Assembly (NCBI GenBank): GCA_002914805.1
Contig: JXTB01000498.1
Coordinates: 249,159 to 313,158 of the forward strand
Length of the DNA: 64,000 nt
Origin: Parasponia andersonii
Taxonomy: Eukaryota; Streptophyta; Magnoliopsida; Rosales; Cannabaceae
Direction: 5' to 3'
Shown: one piece after another, positions 1 through 10,505 of the stretch
How the letters are laid out: every line of letters starts with the position of its first letter
How positions within the stretch are numbered: position 1 is the stretch's first letter
Notes under the pieces: generated by a model
The model's database searches: none
Seen by the model: only the letters and a program-made list of their open reading frames with translations
What the model was told of the DNA's origin: nothing
Program-made: the position numbers and the translations under genes

Positions 1-2563
1 TGTCCTCTAGAATCTGAATAGTCCTCTCAGATTAGCCATTTATTTGAGGATGATGAGCAGTACTGAGATTCAGTTCTGTTCCCAAAGCTCTCTGTAAAAC
101 TCTTCAGAACTTTGATGTAAATCTTGGGTCTCTATCAGAAACTATGCTTGATGGTACTCTATGTAATCGAACAATATTATCAATGTAGAGACAACTAAGC
201 TTATTGAGTGAAAAGTAAGACCTGATCAGTATGCCATGAGCAGTCTTTGTCATCCGATCAACATTCTTTCTCTAAGTCGTTGGCAAACCCATAACAAAGT
301 CCATTGTAATCTTGTCCTATTTCCAATCTAGTATGGGCAAAGGCTGTAGTAGTCCAGCTGGTCTCTGGTGTTCTTCTTTAATTTGTTGATAAGTCATGTA
401 CTTAGCTACAAAAATAGCTACATCACGCTTCATACCTTTCCACCAGTACTATCTTTTTAGATCATGGTACATCTTTATACTACCAAGATGTACTGCAAAC
501 TTGGACTTATGAGTCTCAGTAAGAATAGTCTCTCTAAGATGAGGATCATTAGCTACACCTAACTTTCCTTTGAAAAGTATAAATCCTTCTCTATTTGTAC
601 TCCAACCTTCTAACTATTCACCATTTTCTAGTTGATTCCAGATCGTTCTAAAACCTTGGTCTTGCCATTGATTTTGCTGCACTGTCTAGAGAAGTGCTGG
701 TGTGGCAACAATATTTCTAAGATAAGCAGCTTTGTCAGTCTTAAAGTACTGCAAATTATGATCACTAATTACCACAGAGTTCTTCTAATCTTGAAATATA
801 ACTGCAACTAATGTGCCCTAAGTTTTTCTTCTCAAAGCATCAGCTACAATATTGGCCTTGCCAGAATGGTACTGCAGGTCAAAGTCATAGTCTTCCATGT
901 ACTCAACCTATCTACACTACCTCAAGTTCAAATCATGTTGAGCGAAGAAATATTTCAAGCTTTCGTGATCTGAGAACATATCAAATTTCACACCATATAA
1001 ATAACATCTCCAGATTTTGAGGGTGAAAATCACCACTGCAAGTTCCAAGTTACGGGTAGGATAGTTCTTCTCATGTGACTTTAACTGATGAGAAGCATAC
1101 GTCACTAGCTTGCCATTCTGCATCAATACACATCTCAATCCAGAACTAGAAGCATCAGTGTGCACAACATAATATTCATTACTGTTAGGAACAGTAAAAA
1201 CATGTGCAATAATCAATTTCCTCTTCAGTTCCATTAAAGCTTCTTCATAGTTATCATCCCAAATGAAATTGACATCTTTTCTTGTTAACTTTGTCAAATG
1301 TAAGGCAATTCTTCAGAAATTCTCTACAAAATGACGGTAATAGCCTGCTAAACTGAAGAAACTTCTTATCTCAGTTATATTCTTCGCTCTTTCCTATTTT
1401 AGAACAGATTCTATCTTATCAGGATCGATTGAAATATCCCTTGAGAAATCATGTGCCCCAAGGATTTTACTTCTGTCATCCAAAAATCATATTTAGATCT
1501 TTGGGCATAAAGTTGATGATCTCTCAAAGTTTGAAATACAATCCTCAAGTGTTCAGCATGCTCTTCTCGATTGTTTGAGTATATCAAGATGTCGTCAATG
1601 AAGATAACTACAAACCGATCTAGATAAGGTCTGAAAATTCTGTTCATAAGATCCATGAATGCTGTAAGAACATTCGTCAGACTAAATGGCATAACTAGGA
1701 ATCAAAGTGGCCATAACAAGTCCTAAACGCAGTTTTCGGTATGTCCTCCTCTCTAATCTTTAACGGGTGATAACCCGATCTCAAATCAATCTTAGAAAAA
1801 AATCTTGATCCGCCGAGTTGATCAAATAACTCATCTATCCTTGGCAGAATTCTTCACTATAAGCTGATTCAATCTTCTGTAATCAACACAGAGTCTGATC
1901 AACTTTCTTGGCAAATAGTACAAGAGCACCTTATGGAGAAGTACTATTTCTAATGAATCCCTTTGACAAAAGATCATCTAGCTGACTTCTTAGCTCAGTC
2001 ATCTCTGATGGAGCCATGCGATAGGCTGGAATAGAAACTGGCTGGGCTCCAGGAATCAAATTAATACAAAACTCGCTCTCCCTATCAGGTGGTAGTCCTG
2101 GTAAATCGTCTGGAAAAAAATCTAGAAACTCGCTAACCACTGATATTCACGGCTATTGATCGGTAGTCCTTGTCTCACCACTAATGGCGAACAAATTACT
2201 ATAACATTCGAGTTTCTTTCTTCTACCCATACATGCTTTCAGAATTGAACTAGGATTCAAAAGATTCAAACGAACTTGATAAATAATAGGACATCCATCC
2301 TCAAGAAAAGGAGTAACTCTCTTTTTGAAACAATCAAGTATTGCTCGATATTTAGATAACCAATCTATACCGAGAATTACGTCAAATTGTTACAAAGGCA
2401 ATACAAACGAATAAGCTAATAGTTCTTTGTTGTCAATTAAAATAAGACAATCACAACACACAATAGAGACATCAGATACTCCACCCATTGGTGTGCCCAA
2501 AGTTAAAACAGAATTTAGACCTCGGTCATAAAATACCAATTTTGCATGTTGTGCTATGATTTT
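1..2563 (-). mobile_element. Fossil Ty3/gypsy retrotransposon, pol region (continues past left edge)
   Basis: Reading the minus strand from high to low coordinates, the parts follow gypsy pol order. An aspartic protease tail lies at about 2200-2560 (motif FDVILGIDWL). The RT start lies at about 1931-2140 ([27 protein letters not shown]). The RT core lies at about 1411-1692 and contains [11 protein letters not shown], the YxDD-type active site. RNase H lies at about 917-1297 (VHTDASSSG, YASHQLKSHEKNYPTRNLEL). Integrase is at about 1-700 (SDRDPRFTSKFW, TAHHPQ). The order protease-RT-RNaseH-integrase identifies Ty3/gypsy. The copy is broken in several places and neither LTR is in view, so age cannot be set from LTR divergence; the decay suggests it is old. 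Confidence 0.93.
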
Positions 2564-3117
2564 CCATTCATCTCCTTATTTGGTTAATTATTTGCATTAT
2601 CTTTACATGCATAATTAGACCTCTTGGTGTCAAATTTTGTGCTTAAACGCGATTACTCTCATACATATCTATTATCACTTTGGGCCTTAGTAATATTTAT
2701 ATACACCATTATTGTTATTTTTCAAAATCTAGAGCATGATGTTGGACATGAGCATATCATTGCATTTTTTAAAATCTTTTCTTCACAAAATTTTGTCTAG
2801 GCTGACAGCCTTTGATAGCTTCCATTTCTTTTTCTACTTCAAATTCCTTTTGGACATGTAGCCATGTTTTATGATGTTTGATCAATTTTTCAGTTTTTCT
2901 CACATTTTTGGATAAAATAAAGAGAGAGAATTTTTCTTACTCATAAAATTTTATTCCATAAAATATAAAATTACATAAAGATATATTGCATAAAATATAA
3001 AATTACATGGAATCAGCATATTTTCTTTCCTACTCTAGTGCTAATTCCCTTTCTAAAAATCTCAGATGATTACACCCCTCCATTTTTAAAATTCCTAATG
3101 GTCATCGAAATCCAACT
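2564..3117. other. Gene-free AT-rich stretch
   Basis: After recognisable gypsy sequence stops near 2563, no coding signal is visible on either strand. Around 2935-3005 the motif ATAAAATATAAAATTACAT occurs twice, about 40 bp apart, forming a small direct repeat. It could be the 3' flank of the minus-strand unit at 5107-5697 or another degraded repeat. Confidence 0.5.
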
Positions 3118-3181
3118 GCCATGACTATCTTGTTTTAGGCTTCGCGACCTAAAACAAGAATTTTTCATAATAAGTCATGGC
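3118..3181. repeat. Nested inverted repeat (two-layer hairpin)
   Basis: A perfect 12-bp stem TCTTGTTTTAGG (3128-3139) pairs with CCTAAAACAAGA (3148-3159) around an 8-nt loop, CTTCGCGA, which is itself partly palindromic. Outside it, CCATGACT and AGTCATGG form a second perfect 8-bp arm. The layers would make a cruciform or an RNA hairpin with an internal loop. No protein feature surrounds it. Confidence 0.8.
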
Positions 3182-5100
3182 TCATTGTCCATGACTCGCT
3201 AATCTCCCTCTTTCTTCTCGCTGAAGACTTTGCCCTTGTCGGTAATCAATAGACAAGAGAAAAAGTATTCGGTAAGCTAAAAGAAGAGAGAGTATTATAA
3301 TCTCTATTTAATCTTTACATAAAGGTTCTAAAAGAACCCCCTCTTATATGTATCAACAATAATGTTGGTAAAAATGTCCAAGAGCTTCTAAACTTCGTTC
3401 GAGGATTTGTCACGATTCTTGAGTCGTACTATGTCTCCTAACTCTTAAATGGAGCCTCGTACTACATCCTTGATTCTCCAACCCATGGTAATATCCCACA
3501 GTATTTCCATATAATTTGCTCAAATCAAGCTCGAGGACAATACCCTCGAAGCTCTCTTTTTCATTTTAGCTCTTATGGAAAACACTTGATCTTGTTTCAA
3601 TTTTTTTTCATACTTTCTCTCTCTCTCTTTCTCTCTTTATTTTCGAATGCGCTCTCTCTATTAATTTTCCCTCTCCCTTCCACTAGGTCTATTTATCTCT
3701 CTCTCATTTCACTATCTCCCTGGGGCTAAAGGGTTAGGGACCAAAATAAGTCCCATACATGGCTTAAATAGCCATGCAACCCCATGAAACAATGCCCTCG
3801 GACTTTCCGCTCCCCTTTTCACTTATTTAGGCTTTCAAGTGTGTACTTAATTCCAAAAGTGGAATCTAATTGTATCTATATATAAATCCGAAAGTGGTAT
3901 AGCATGTATTGTCATCTTTCCATTTGAAATGACCACACCATAGTCATTTAGAAGCCTAGGGTGCTGCCACTTGTTATACCACTCCTTTCTTTACATTTAT
4001 TTTTGACCACCTACACCATCATTTACCTATATATATAATACTTATCTCTGCTATATATATATAGATATGTATGTGTGTGCATGTGATTCTCGAGTTCTTA
4101 CACTATAAAGTAGCCGAAATGGCTACTATTTTCCCATGCTCTCCTTTTCTTACAAAGCTGAAAGCTTTGACTTCTTCTCTTTTTTGTAGTTGCCCAAGCT
4201 ACTTGATAAGGCTAGGTGTGTGGATTTTGTGCTAACACTTCACCACTTACATCACTTGTCACATCTACTCCCCACTTATGTGTAGCCTCGACCGAAAACA
4301 ATGACCATTTTCCCTTGTATTCTTAACTAACACCTAAGCTATGCCAAGCTAGGTCGGTACCATTTTCTTTTGTTTCTATGTGACATGTCTTGAAACATTG
4401 GCACAACATACAAGCATGTCTATATACCAATACTATCTGAAAATGGTTTTACTCTTTGGATACTTTATTTTTCGGAAAATCCAAGGAAAACTACACTAGG
4501 TTTTTCGTGTAGTGTCCTCTTGGACGTGTCCCTTCAATGCATGCATACGACATCTTTGCATGAATCTCCTTGCTAGCAAAAATAAATAAATATTTTTGCT
4601 TCATGCATGCATTTATGATCATTGATTTGCTGAGTATTATTACCAAATGAAATTTAGAACCATTTTGGCATAGTAGTTAAACTATTATTTTGTTGTCTTA
4701 CACTTGAATTAAAGCCTAATATTTTCGTTGATAAAAAATTATATGCTTCAAAGTGGTCATTGCCATACTTGCTTGGGTACCTTATATCTTTACAAAATAT
4801 AAGAAATCCTCATACAGGTCCCTTAGTTAAGCTATTATTTGGATTTGAGTTTAATATTCCTCTCATGGATGACAAATTACATGCTTACTTTTCTCCAAAA
4901 TATTTGTTGCTATGATAGTTTCACATCAAAATCTAAGAAATCCTTCTATATATTTGCTTGCTTTTCTTTGACTAGGATATAGTCATATATATATATGGAT
5001 GTTTGAATTCTTTGATATATATGTAAAAGCAAGCTTTTCTTTATTTTTATCACAACGAGCGTACAAGGCTCGGGGAGATATTTTATTTTGCAGAATACTC
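3182..5100. other. Gene-free stretch with pyrimidine-rich tracts
   Basis: No convincing reading frame. It contains a CT-rich tract at about 3600-3660, short hairpins such as AGTAGCCGAAATGGCTACT near 4110, and short TA runs near 4035-4070 and 4990. The sequence looks like the non-coding body of a non-autonomous repeat or long intergenic DNA; I cannot decide which. Confidence 0.4.
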
Positions 5101-5106
5101 TCCTTA

Positions 5107-5697
5107 TTAATGTACAAGAAGACCTAACATAATTGTAGAAGCTACGGGGTCTGTGGTGTCATATGCTTGGATATCTCCGAGGTCCTCGATGGCTTGCGGA
5201 GGATTGAGCACTATAATAGGGAGGTTGTGCTCCATATGAGATGCTAACACTGGCACCTCAATCACTTGACTCTGAAGATCCCAGTATAACTCTCGCCAAC
5301 GGTTGATTTCTTCGTATGATTCCATCAAGTTCATCTCTGCCACTCATAGATTTGCCTCCAGAATGGCAATCTTTTGCTCCACGTATGAGTGGATCTCCGA
5401 AACATGCTTAAAAGCATGAGTAGCATGCATTTCAAGCTCTTGGATGCTTTGGACATGTAATGCAATTCGGCTTGGGATCGTAATTGCGTCTCGGTTAGTT
5501 CCTCACTCAAGGCATTACCTGAGCCTCGAGATTATCCACAATAGCTTGGTCTACTTAAGGAGATATCGACATAGGCGGAGGATACGATGGTAAACTCAGT
5601 AATATATCCAACGAACTGCTTAAAGGATAGGGCTGAGGAGAAGACGAATGCCTCGAGGATATTCTTGATGAGCCCGAGTTCGAGCTAGGAGCCATGA
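5107..5697 (-). pseudogene. Unknown gene or gag-like unit with coiled-coil character
   Basis: I do not recognise this unit. An ATG at 5697-5695 (minus) opens a Ser/Pro-rich start (MAPSSNSGSSRISS...). Further down, 5343-5107 has an uninterrupted stretch of 78 codons with heptad-like character (AEMNLMESYEEINRWRELYW, DLQSQVIEVP). The intervening DNA also encodes Leu/Glu/Gln-rich stretches, but not in one frame. A TATA-like box lies about 80 bp upstream on the same strand. It could be a decayed host gene, or the gag-like part of a non-autonomous LTR element; the AT-rich flanks fit the latter but no LTR pair was found. No function is assigned. Confidence 0.4.
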
Positions 5698-5773
5698 TCA
5701 GGTGGAAACAGATAAATGTGCTTGATGTACAACCGAGAGGAAGACATGGCTTATGAAATGTACACGAGACCTT

Positions 5774-5785
5774 CTATTTATAAGG
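5774..5785 (-). promoter_or_regulatory. TATA box for the minus-strand unit
   Basis: On the minus strand the sequence reads CCTTATAAATAG, a near-consensus plant TATA box, about 80 bp upstream of the ATG at 5697. A second good TATA box faces the other way at 6261-6268, so 5.77-6.27 kb looks like a divergent promoter region. Confidence 0.5.
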
Positions 5786-5959
5786 CTTAATAAGCTCTAG
5801 TGAATGATCACATCCACCGTAGCTCAAGGGAGTTAATCTTTTGGGATTTTCTCGATTTTTGGAATTAACCCTTAAGCATGATATCGTTCTAATTAAGCAT
5901 GAGATTTAAAATACCTAAGCTAGCTTACTCGAACTAGAAGTAGCACAAGAGAGACTACA

Positions 5960-6090
5960 TGAACTCAAGAAAACGACATATAGTTTAGCTAGAACTACAT
6001 GTCGTTTAAGCCCTTTTCCACCCATAGTTGAACTACAAGTCGTTGGAGCTAGGCTACATATCACTTGGCGCTAAACTACATGTCACTTTG
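5960..6090. repeat. Cluster of ACATGTCGTT-type short repeats
   Basis: Five variants of a roughly 15-bp word occur within about 120 bp: AACGACATATAGTTT (inverted), AACTACATGTCGTTT, AACTACAAGTCGTTG, GGCTACATATCACTT and AACTACATGTCACTT. The first two face each other as an inverted repeat. They sit between two divergent TATA boxes, so a cis-regulatory array is a fair guess. Confidence 0.65.
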
Positions 6091-6260
6091 GAGATTTTCC
6101 CTTTATGCACAAGCTGCCCAATGGTTCTAGACAACTCTAGAAGGCTCCAGACTATTCCAACTTACTCACCAAGATCTTGTAACTACGAGTTAGCTTATAG
6201 GAGATTGACACCTCATTTCCTTGTCATAGAAGTCCCCCTGTAGCTTAGGGCAAACTTGCC

Positions 6261-6268
6261 TATAAATA
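6261..6268 (+). promoter_or_regulatory. TATA box, plus strand
   Basis: TATAAATA followed by AGGATGCTATCC. No plus-strand coding region follows within 1 kb, so it may be the promoter of an LTR-like repeat or of a non-coding transcript. Confidence 0.45.
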
Positions 6269-6269
6269 A

Positions 6270-6821
6270 GGATGCTATCCTCTCATTTGAGGCCAATAAG
6301 TAGCCCATTAATACATGTTTTCTTATTTTTTTTACCGTGCTTTTTTTCTCCCTTTTCCTTATATTTGCTTATAGCCATTAAGTTTTTATTTGTATCCATC
6401 CTTCTCATCACTTAGTGGCCTCCTATCACCAACATCACCACCACCATCTTTCCTTTTCTCTTCTACCCGAGGCCCAAATCTCGTAATATTATTATCATCA
6501 CGTATCACCACCACCATCTCTTCATTTCCCTCGGCTACACCATAAGTAGCACCTCCGTCAATATCTCTTTGCTCTTTTGTCTAAGTCAAGGTCCAAGAGT
6601 TATATCTCTAGCACCACCTTGGTTCATAACTAATTCATAGCTAAGTCCTCATTCCCTTTTCTACTTGTATTTTTATATATATAAATCTTTCCATCCTATC
6701 TTTACATATATATATTTGCATGCATCTTGTTTTATATTATTTACATGTGCCTAGCTTTCTTAGTCTACCCGTGGCTAGCACCTAGTTATTTTTACCTTGT
6801 TTCTATACACTTATATATATA

Positions 6822-6867
<46 letters not shown>

Positions 6868-7419
6868 ACCCATCTTCATATGTCTATGGATGTATAAAAC
6901 TTGAGCAACAAGCCTTTTTAGTGTTGATATTTTCCTAAATATTTATATAGGCCTAGATATTTTCACATGTCCTTTTCCTAAGCCCATTCTTATTTGTTTG
7001 TATATCTAAGGCCTAATAATTACTTTATATCATTTTCTATCTCATAATTAGCTTTATATCATTTTCTTATCTAATATTTATTTTTACACCACTTTCCTAT
7101 TACTTTGTTATTTTACTTTCTCTACTAATTTGTACAATAATCTTCTATACATGTAGTTTTAAACCTTAAACTTCAGTGAATTGTGAGCTCCGAACTACTC
7201 TCCTCGAACTCTGTGTTTCACCCGTGGCACAAGTTTGAGATTTTGTATTCTCTTATAATTCCTTACCTATTATTTCTATTGTTATCATTACTACCATCTC
7301 TAATCCCTCATGTTCTGTATCTAACCTCTAGTTGACATTATGGTCGATTTATTCGCCTCTGTCAACTAGATTCTCTTATTATTACAACATTATTATATTA
7401 TTGTCGATCTATAAACTAG
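6270..7419. other. Gene-free, pyrimidine- and TA-rich sequence
   Basis: No gene seen. The stretch contains ATCACCACCACCATC-type repeats at about 6425-6520 and a TA microsatellite at 6812-6856. It may be the transcribed part of an unclassified LTR-like repeat driven by the 6261 TATA box. Confidence 0.4.
6812..6856. repeat. TA microsatellite
   Basis: About 45 bp of alternating T and A with one interruption (ATTA) near the middle. Confidence 0.9.
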
Positions 7420-7745
7420 TTATCCCTACAACCGTCTACGTACAAGAACACTGTGGAAAGCGTTGTTTTGGGACTTCGATATGTAGTGTCGTTATTATTA
7501 TTATTATTATATTGTAAGTACGTTATCCCTACAACTGCTAACGTGGTAATGGCGCTATGGGAAGTATCATTTTTTATGTCGACTGTCCATTAGGACTTCG
7601 ACAAATAGACAGTATTGTGATAACTCTTATATCTGTGTATACTAAGTAAGTCATTTTTACAATCACCAATGTGGTAAGGGCACCATGGGAGGTGATGTTT
7701 TTATCTCGACTGTCCACTAGGATTTTGACATTTGGCATGTATTGT
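7420..7745. repeat. Degenerate tandem repeat, about 100-130 bp unit, three copies
   Basis: Three copies share the ordered words CCCTACAAC, ACGTGGTAA, GGGA and GACTGTCCAYTAGGA, ending with TTCGACA or a variant. They start near 7420, 7522 and 7652. Copies two and three are the closest pair. An ATT microsatellite (about 7493-7511) lies between copies one and two. Confidence 0.7.
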
Positions 7746-8073
7746 AATGGTCCTTTCTGTATACACCTTGTAATCTAACCATAATCCCAGTTATCCTCTA
7801 CTTTATTTTAATTAATCACAAGTCTCGTTAATTAATTAGAATACGAGAACCAATCCTGAACACATGCAATGCTAGACATTGTAAAAATTATAAAATGGGT
7901 ACTACTGTTTCGCATTGTATTTTGGTGTCTTTAACTGGATAGGTTGATAATGGTTAACTTGGTTGTTGTGGAAATGGTGTAGAAACTAATAATGCAAGCT
8001 AGGATTATATTGCATATATGGGTACTAATTGCTATAGATTTCTTGGGTTTCTTTTGTTCTTTTTGTCATCCAG
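7746..8073. other. No gene; probably intron flanking the CNOT9-like exon
   Basis: T-rich sequence ending in a polypyrimidine tract and TCATCCAG at 8073, which looks like a genuine 3' splice site for the exon fragment that follows. Confidence 0.5.
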
Positions 8074-8142
8074 GGCTTGTGAAGCATTAAGAGGCTGCCT
8101 TCCGGACATGTTGAGGAATTCCCTTTCAGTAGTTGCCTTTGT
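8074..8142 (+). pseudogene. Exon fragment of a CNOT9/RCD1-like gene
   Basis: After a good acceptor, the frame encodes ACEALRGCLPDMLRNSLS. This closely resembles the last armadillo-like helices of CNOT9 (RCD1/CAF40), the CCR4-NOT deadenylase subunit, where plants have NPRACDALRSCLPDMLRDATF as I remember it. The frame runs to a TAA at 8144, which overlaps a consensus donor (GTAAGT at 8143), so this may be an internal or a degraded terminal exon. No other CNOT9 exon is visible nearby, so it is a stranded fragment, either carried in by a transposon or left by decay of a gene copy. Confidence 0.6.
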
Positions 8143-8146
8143 GTAA

Positions 8147-9785
8147 GTTAATACTGTCATGTCGTTCATTTTGCATTACGAGCCTATTTGATAGTCTTTG
8201 TATTAGATTGTTATATATTTTAGATACTATTTCGTAGCATCCTTGATTTCCTTTAGAGCAATACCTATGGTATCGAGTTATTTATTCAATTTGACCGTAA
8301 TCTGATTCTTTATCTTCACTTATTCTAATACTCAGGCTTATAGAAAATACGATAAATGTTACTTTTGGTCTAAAATATATCTTTATTCATTTTTTTCGGT
8401 TACGTCTCAATTGGATGTTACTTTTCATGTCATCCATTACTTCAGAAAGATCCAATTATAAGGAGATGACTGCANNNNNNNNACAATACAAGAGAAAAAA
8501 ATTGCGAGTATATTATGAATATGTATCCTCTGTACTTGTCATCTCTCCCCACGGTCTAGAGTGAACTAATTCTCAAAATGATATTAGTAACTTTGTATTT
8601 AATTCCCAAATTTATTAAGTCTTTGAAATTTGAAATGTATATACTTTCTTGTGTCCTATATTATCTCTTTTGATATAATGAGTAGAATATATTGGCTTAT
8701 TCTTTACTTGAAAAAGAAGTTTATTTTGCGGGAAAAAGAGAACGTAAGTTATAAATTGATTATATTATTTATCTCTATCATAATTAATAAAATTGTCTAC
8801 TTCTGAATTAGGTTGAAGGTAGTATATTAGTAATGTAAATCTTAATGCTAATATATATAGTAGGAATGGTCGTAATCGAATATTAGTCAGGAGAAAGAAA
8901 AGTAAAACATCTATATTGGTATAACTTTTGTGGATGGTTTGCAAGAATAGTTGGCTAAGATCCAATTCATAATTTGGCACATGACCACGTAAAACCTTTG
9001 TAATATGAAATAACTCCATTATTTCGGACTAATGATTGTTTACATGTTAAATTCAAGTCTTCAATTGTGAATAAGCCTATATATTTCTTCAATTGTGAAT
9101 GAGCATACATATTTTACTCTTGACTTGTTTTGGACACAATCACTGATTCTTATTTCACGAGAACAAATTTTAGTCCCATATTATTTTAAAAAAAGGTCCA
9201 ATAGCTACCCTAAAAATGTAAAATTAATCCATACTTAATTTAAACACTCACCTTTTAATCCGCAAATAGAGGATATATTGGCAATAGACATTCTAATAGC
9301 AGTTTTTTAAGGTGTTTGACATAGGGGAAACAATATCATGAGGCCTGGGCATGTGCTCACAACTAGTTAAACAAATAAAAGAGAAAGAGACATAAAACGT
9401 ATTAAGGTAATAAAAGGAGATAGTAAAGCAAAATTAAAAATTTATATATAATAAGAAAGAATTAAAAAATATATATATACTTCTATGTAAAGGAATGAAA
9501 AACAAAAAGGAGACTAAAAAATGAAGAATTAAGTACGGAATGAGAATGAAAAAATAATAATGGAAAGGGATTGGAAAAAAAAACACTCGGTCCAACTCAT
9601 CAGGTTACAAACAGGTTATCTATTTTTCTAAGTCATAATAATTTTCTACATTTACATAATTATTAATTACATTAGATTAATTTTTTGGTAGAATTATTAA
9701 TATTTTCATAGCTATTAGATCAAAATCTAATAATCTAAATTAGAGTAACCATTCATATATATGTTAAAAACATAATACCCATGTA
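8147..9785. other. Gene-free AT-rich stretch with an assembly gap
   Basis: Nothing supportable as a gene. Eight Ns at 8475-8482 mark an assembly gap or masked bases. Small AT-rich frames here are at chance level. Confidence 0.55.
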
Positions 9786-9880
9786 TAATTTCATTAGTTA
9801 TTGTCGTTTCGTGGGACATTGTTCTCTACAGTGTTATCATTTCTTAAGTTAATATTTTTGTGGTTTTTTTCTTGAAAAAG
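9786..9880 (-). promoter_or_regulatory. Orphan copy of the AACGACA promoter module
   Basis: On the minus strand, AACTTAAGAAATGATAACAC is followed by GAACAATGTCCCACGAAACGACA. This matches the module found upstream of the cyclin-like genes and gene 2 (for example 16915-17000 on the minus strand and 52080-52165 on the plus strand). No gene follows it here. Confidence 0.55.
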
Positions 9881-10139
9881 ATTACACATCCTTGATGCTT
9901 CTAAGAGGGAAGTGCAACTCATAATCCCATTCCTATTTTTGGCCATATTCACAATCAACGGTTCAGTTATCGTACTGACAGTATATCTGTTGCACCCACT
10001 TTCAGTCAGGAGTGTTAAAAGATCAACCCCAGCCAAAAAAAATGATAAACCCAGCAAAGCCCAAAGTCTAGAACTCTCTGCTACGAAATTCGTGTGGATA
10101 ATTATTTAATTGAAGTGGGCTATGCCATTAGCGCCTAAA

Positions 10140-10440
10140 AAAAAATATCGATCACTAATATTTTAAATTTGATTAAGTAGATATCTATTTTTAAAATTTT
10201 ATAGTTAAAAGTCTAAGTATATATAATTTTACACTTGATAGATATATTTGTTTACGAATTTTATGTATTGAAATATATTGAGTATATAATTTTTTATACT
10301 TAGTATATAAAATTTTAGACTTAGTATATAAATATATATATATCAAATATTTTGCTATAACATTTAATAAATAGATATTTACTTAAATTAAGTCCAAAAT
10401 TTAGTCATATTTCTATAAGACTCTTAGCTAAAAACCATGG
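10140..10440. mobile_element. Possible AT-rich foldback MITE
   Basis: The left arm (about 10160-10205, containing AAGTAGATATCTATTTTT) and the right arm (about 10355-10400, reverse complement containing AAGTAAATATCTATTTAT) match imperfectly, roughly three bases in four by eye. The centre is TA-rich. The ends and a target duplication are not clear, so family cannot be given. Confidence 0.4.
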
Positions 10441-10505
10441 TCTGGTTAGATATTTAGAAAGAATTATGTAGTGGGTGATACGTGTGTGGTGTGGAGAGCT
10501 AGAGT

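Noticed and set aside
8765-9019. 84-codon Leu/Ile-rich frame resembling a membrane protein
   Set aside because: AT-rich DNA produces such hydrophobic frames by chance; no start context or related copy seen.
9912-10109. 65-codon frame with an apparent membrane helix
   Set aside because: Overlapped by a frame of equal length on the other strand, with no motif on either; next to an orphan promoter module on the wrong side to be its gene.
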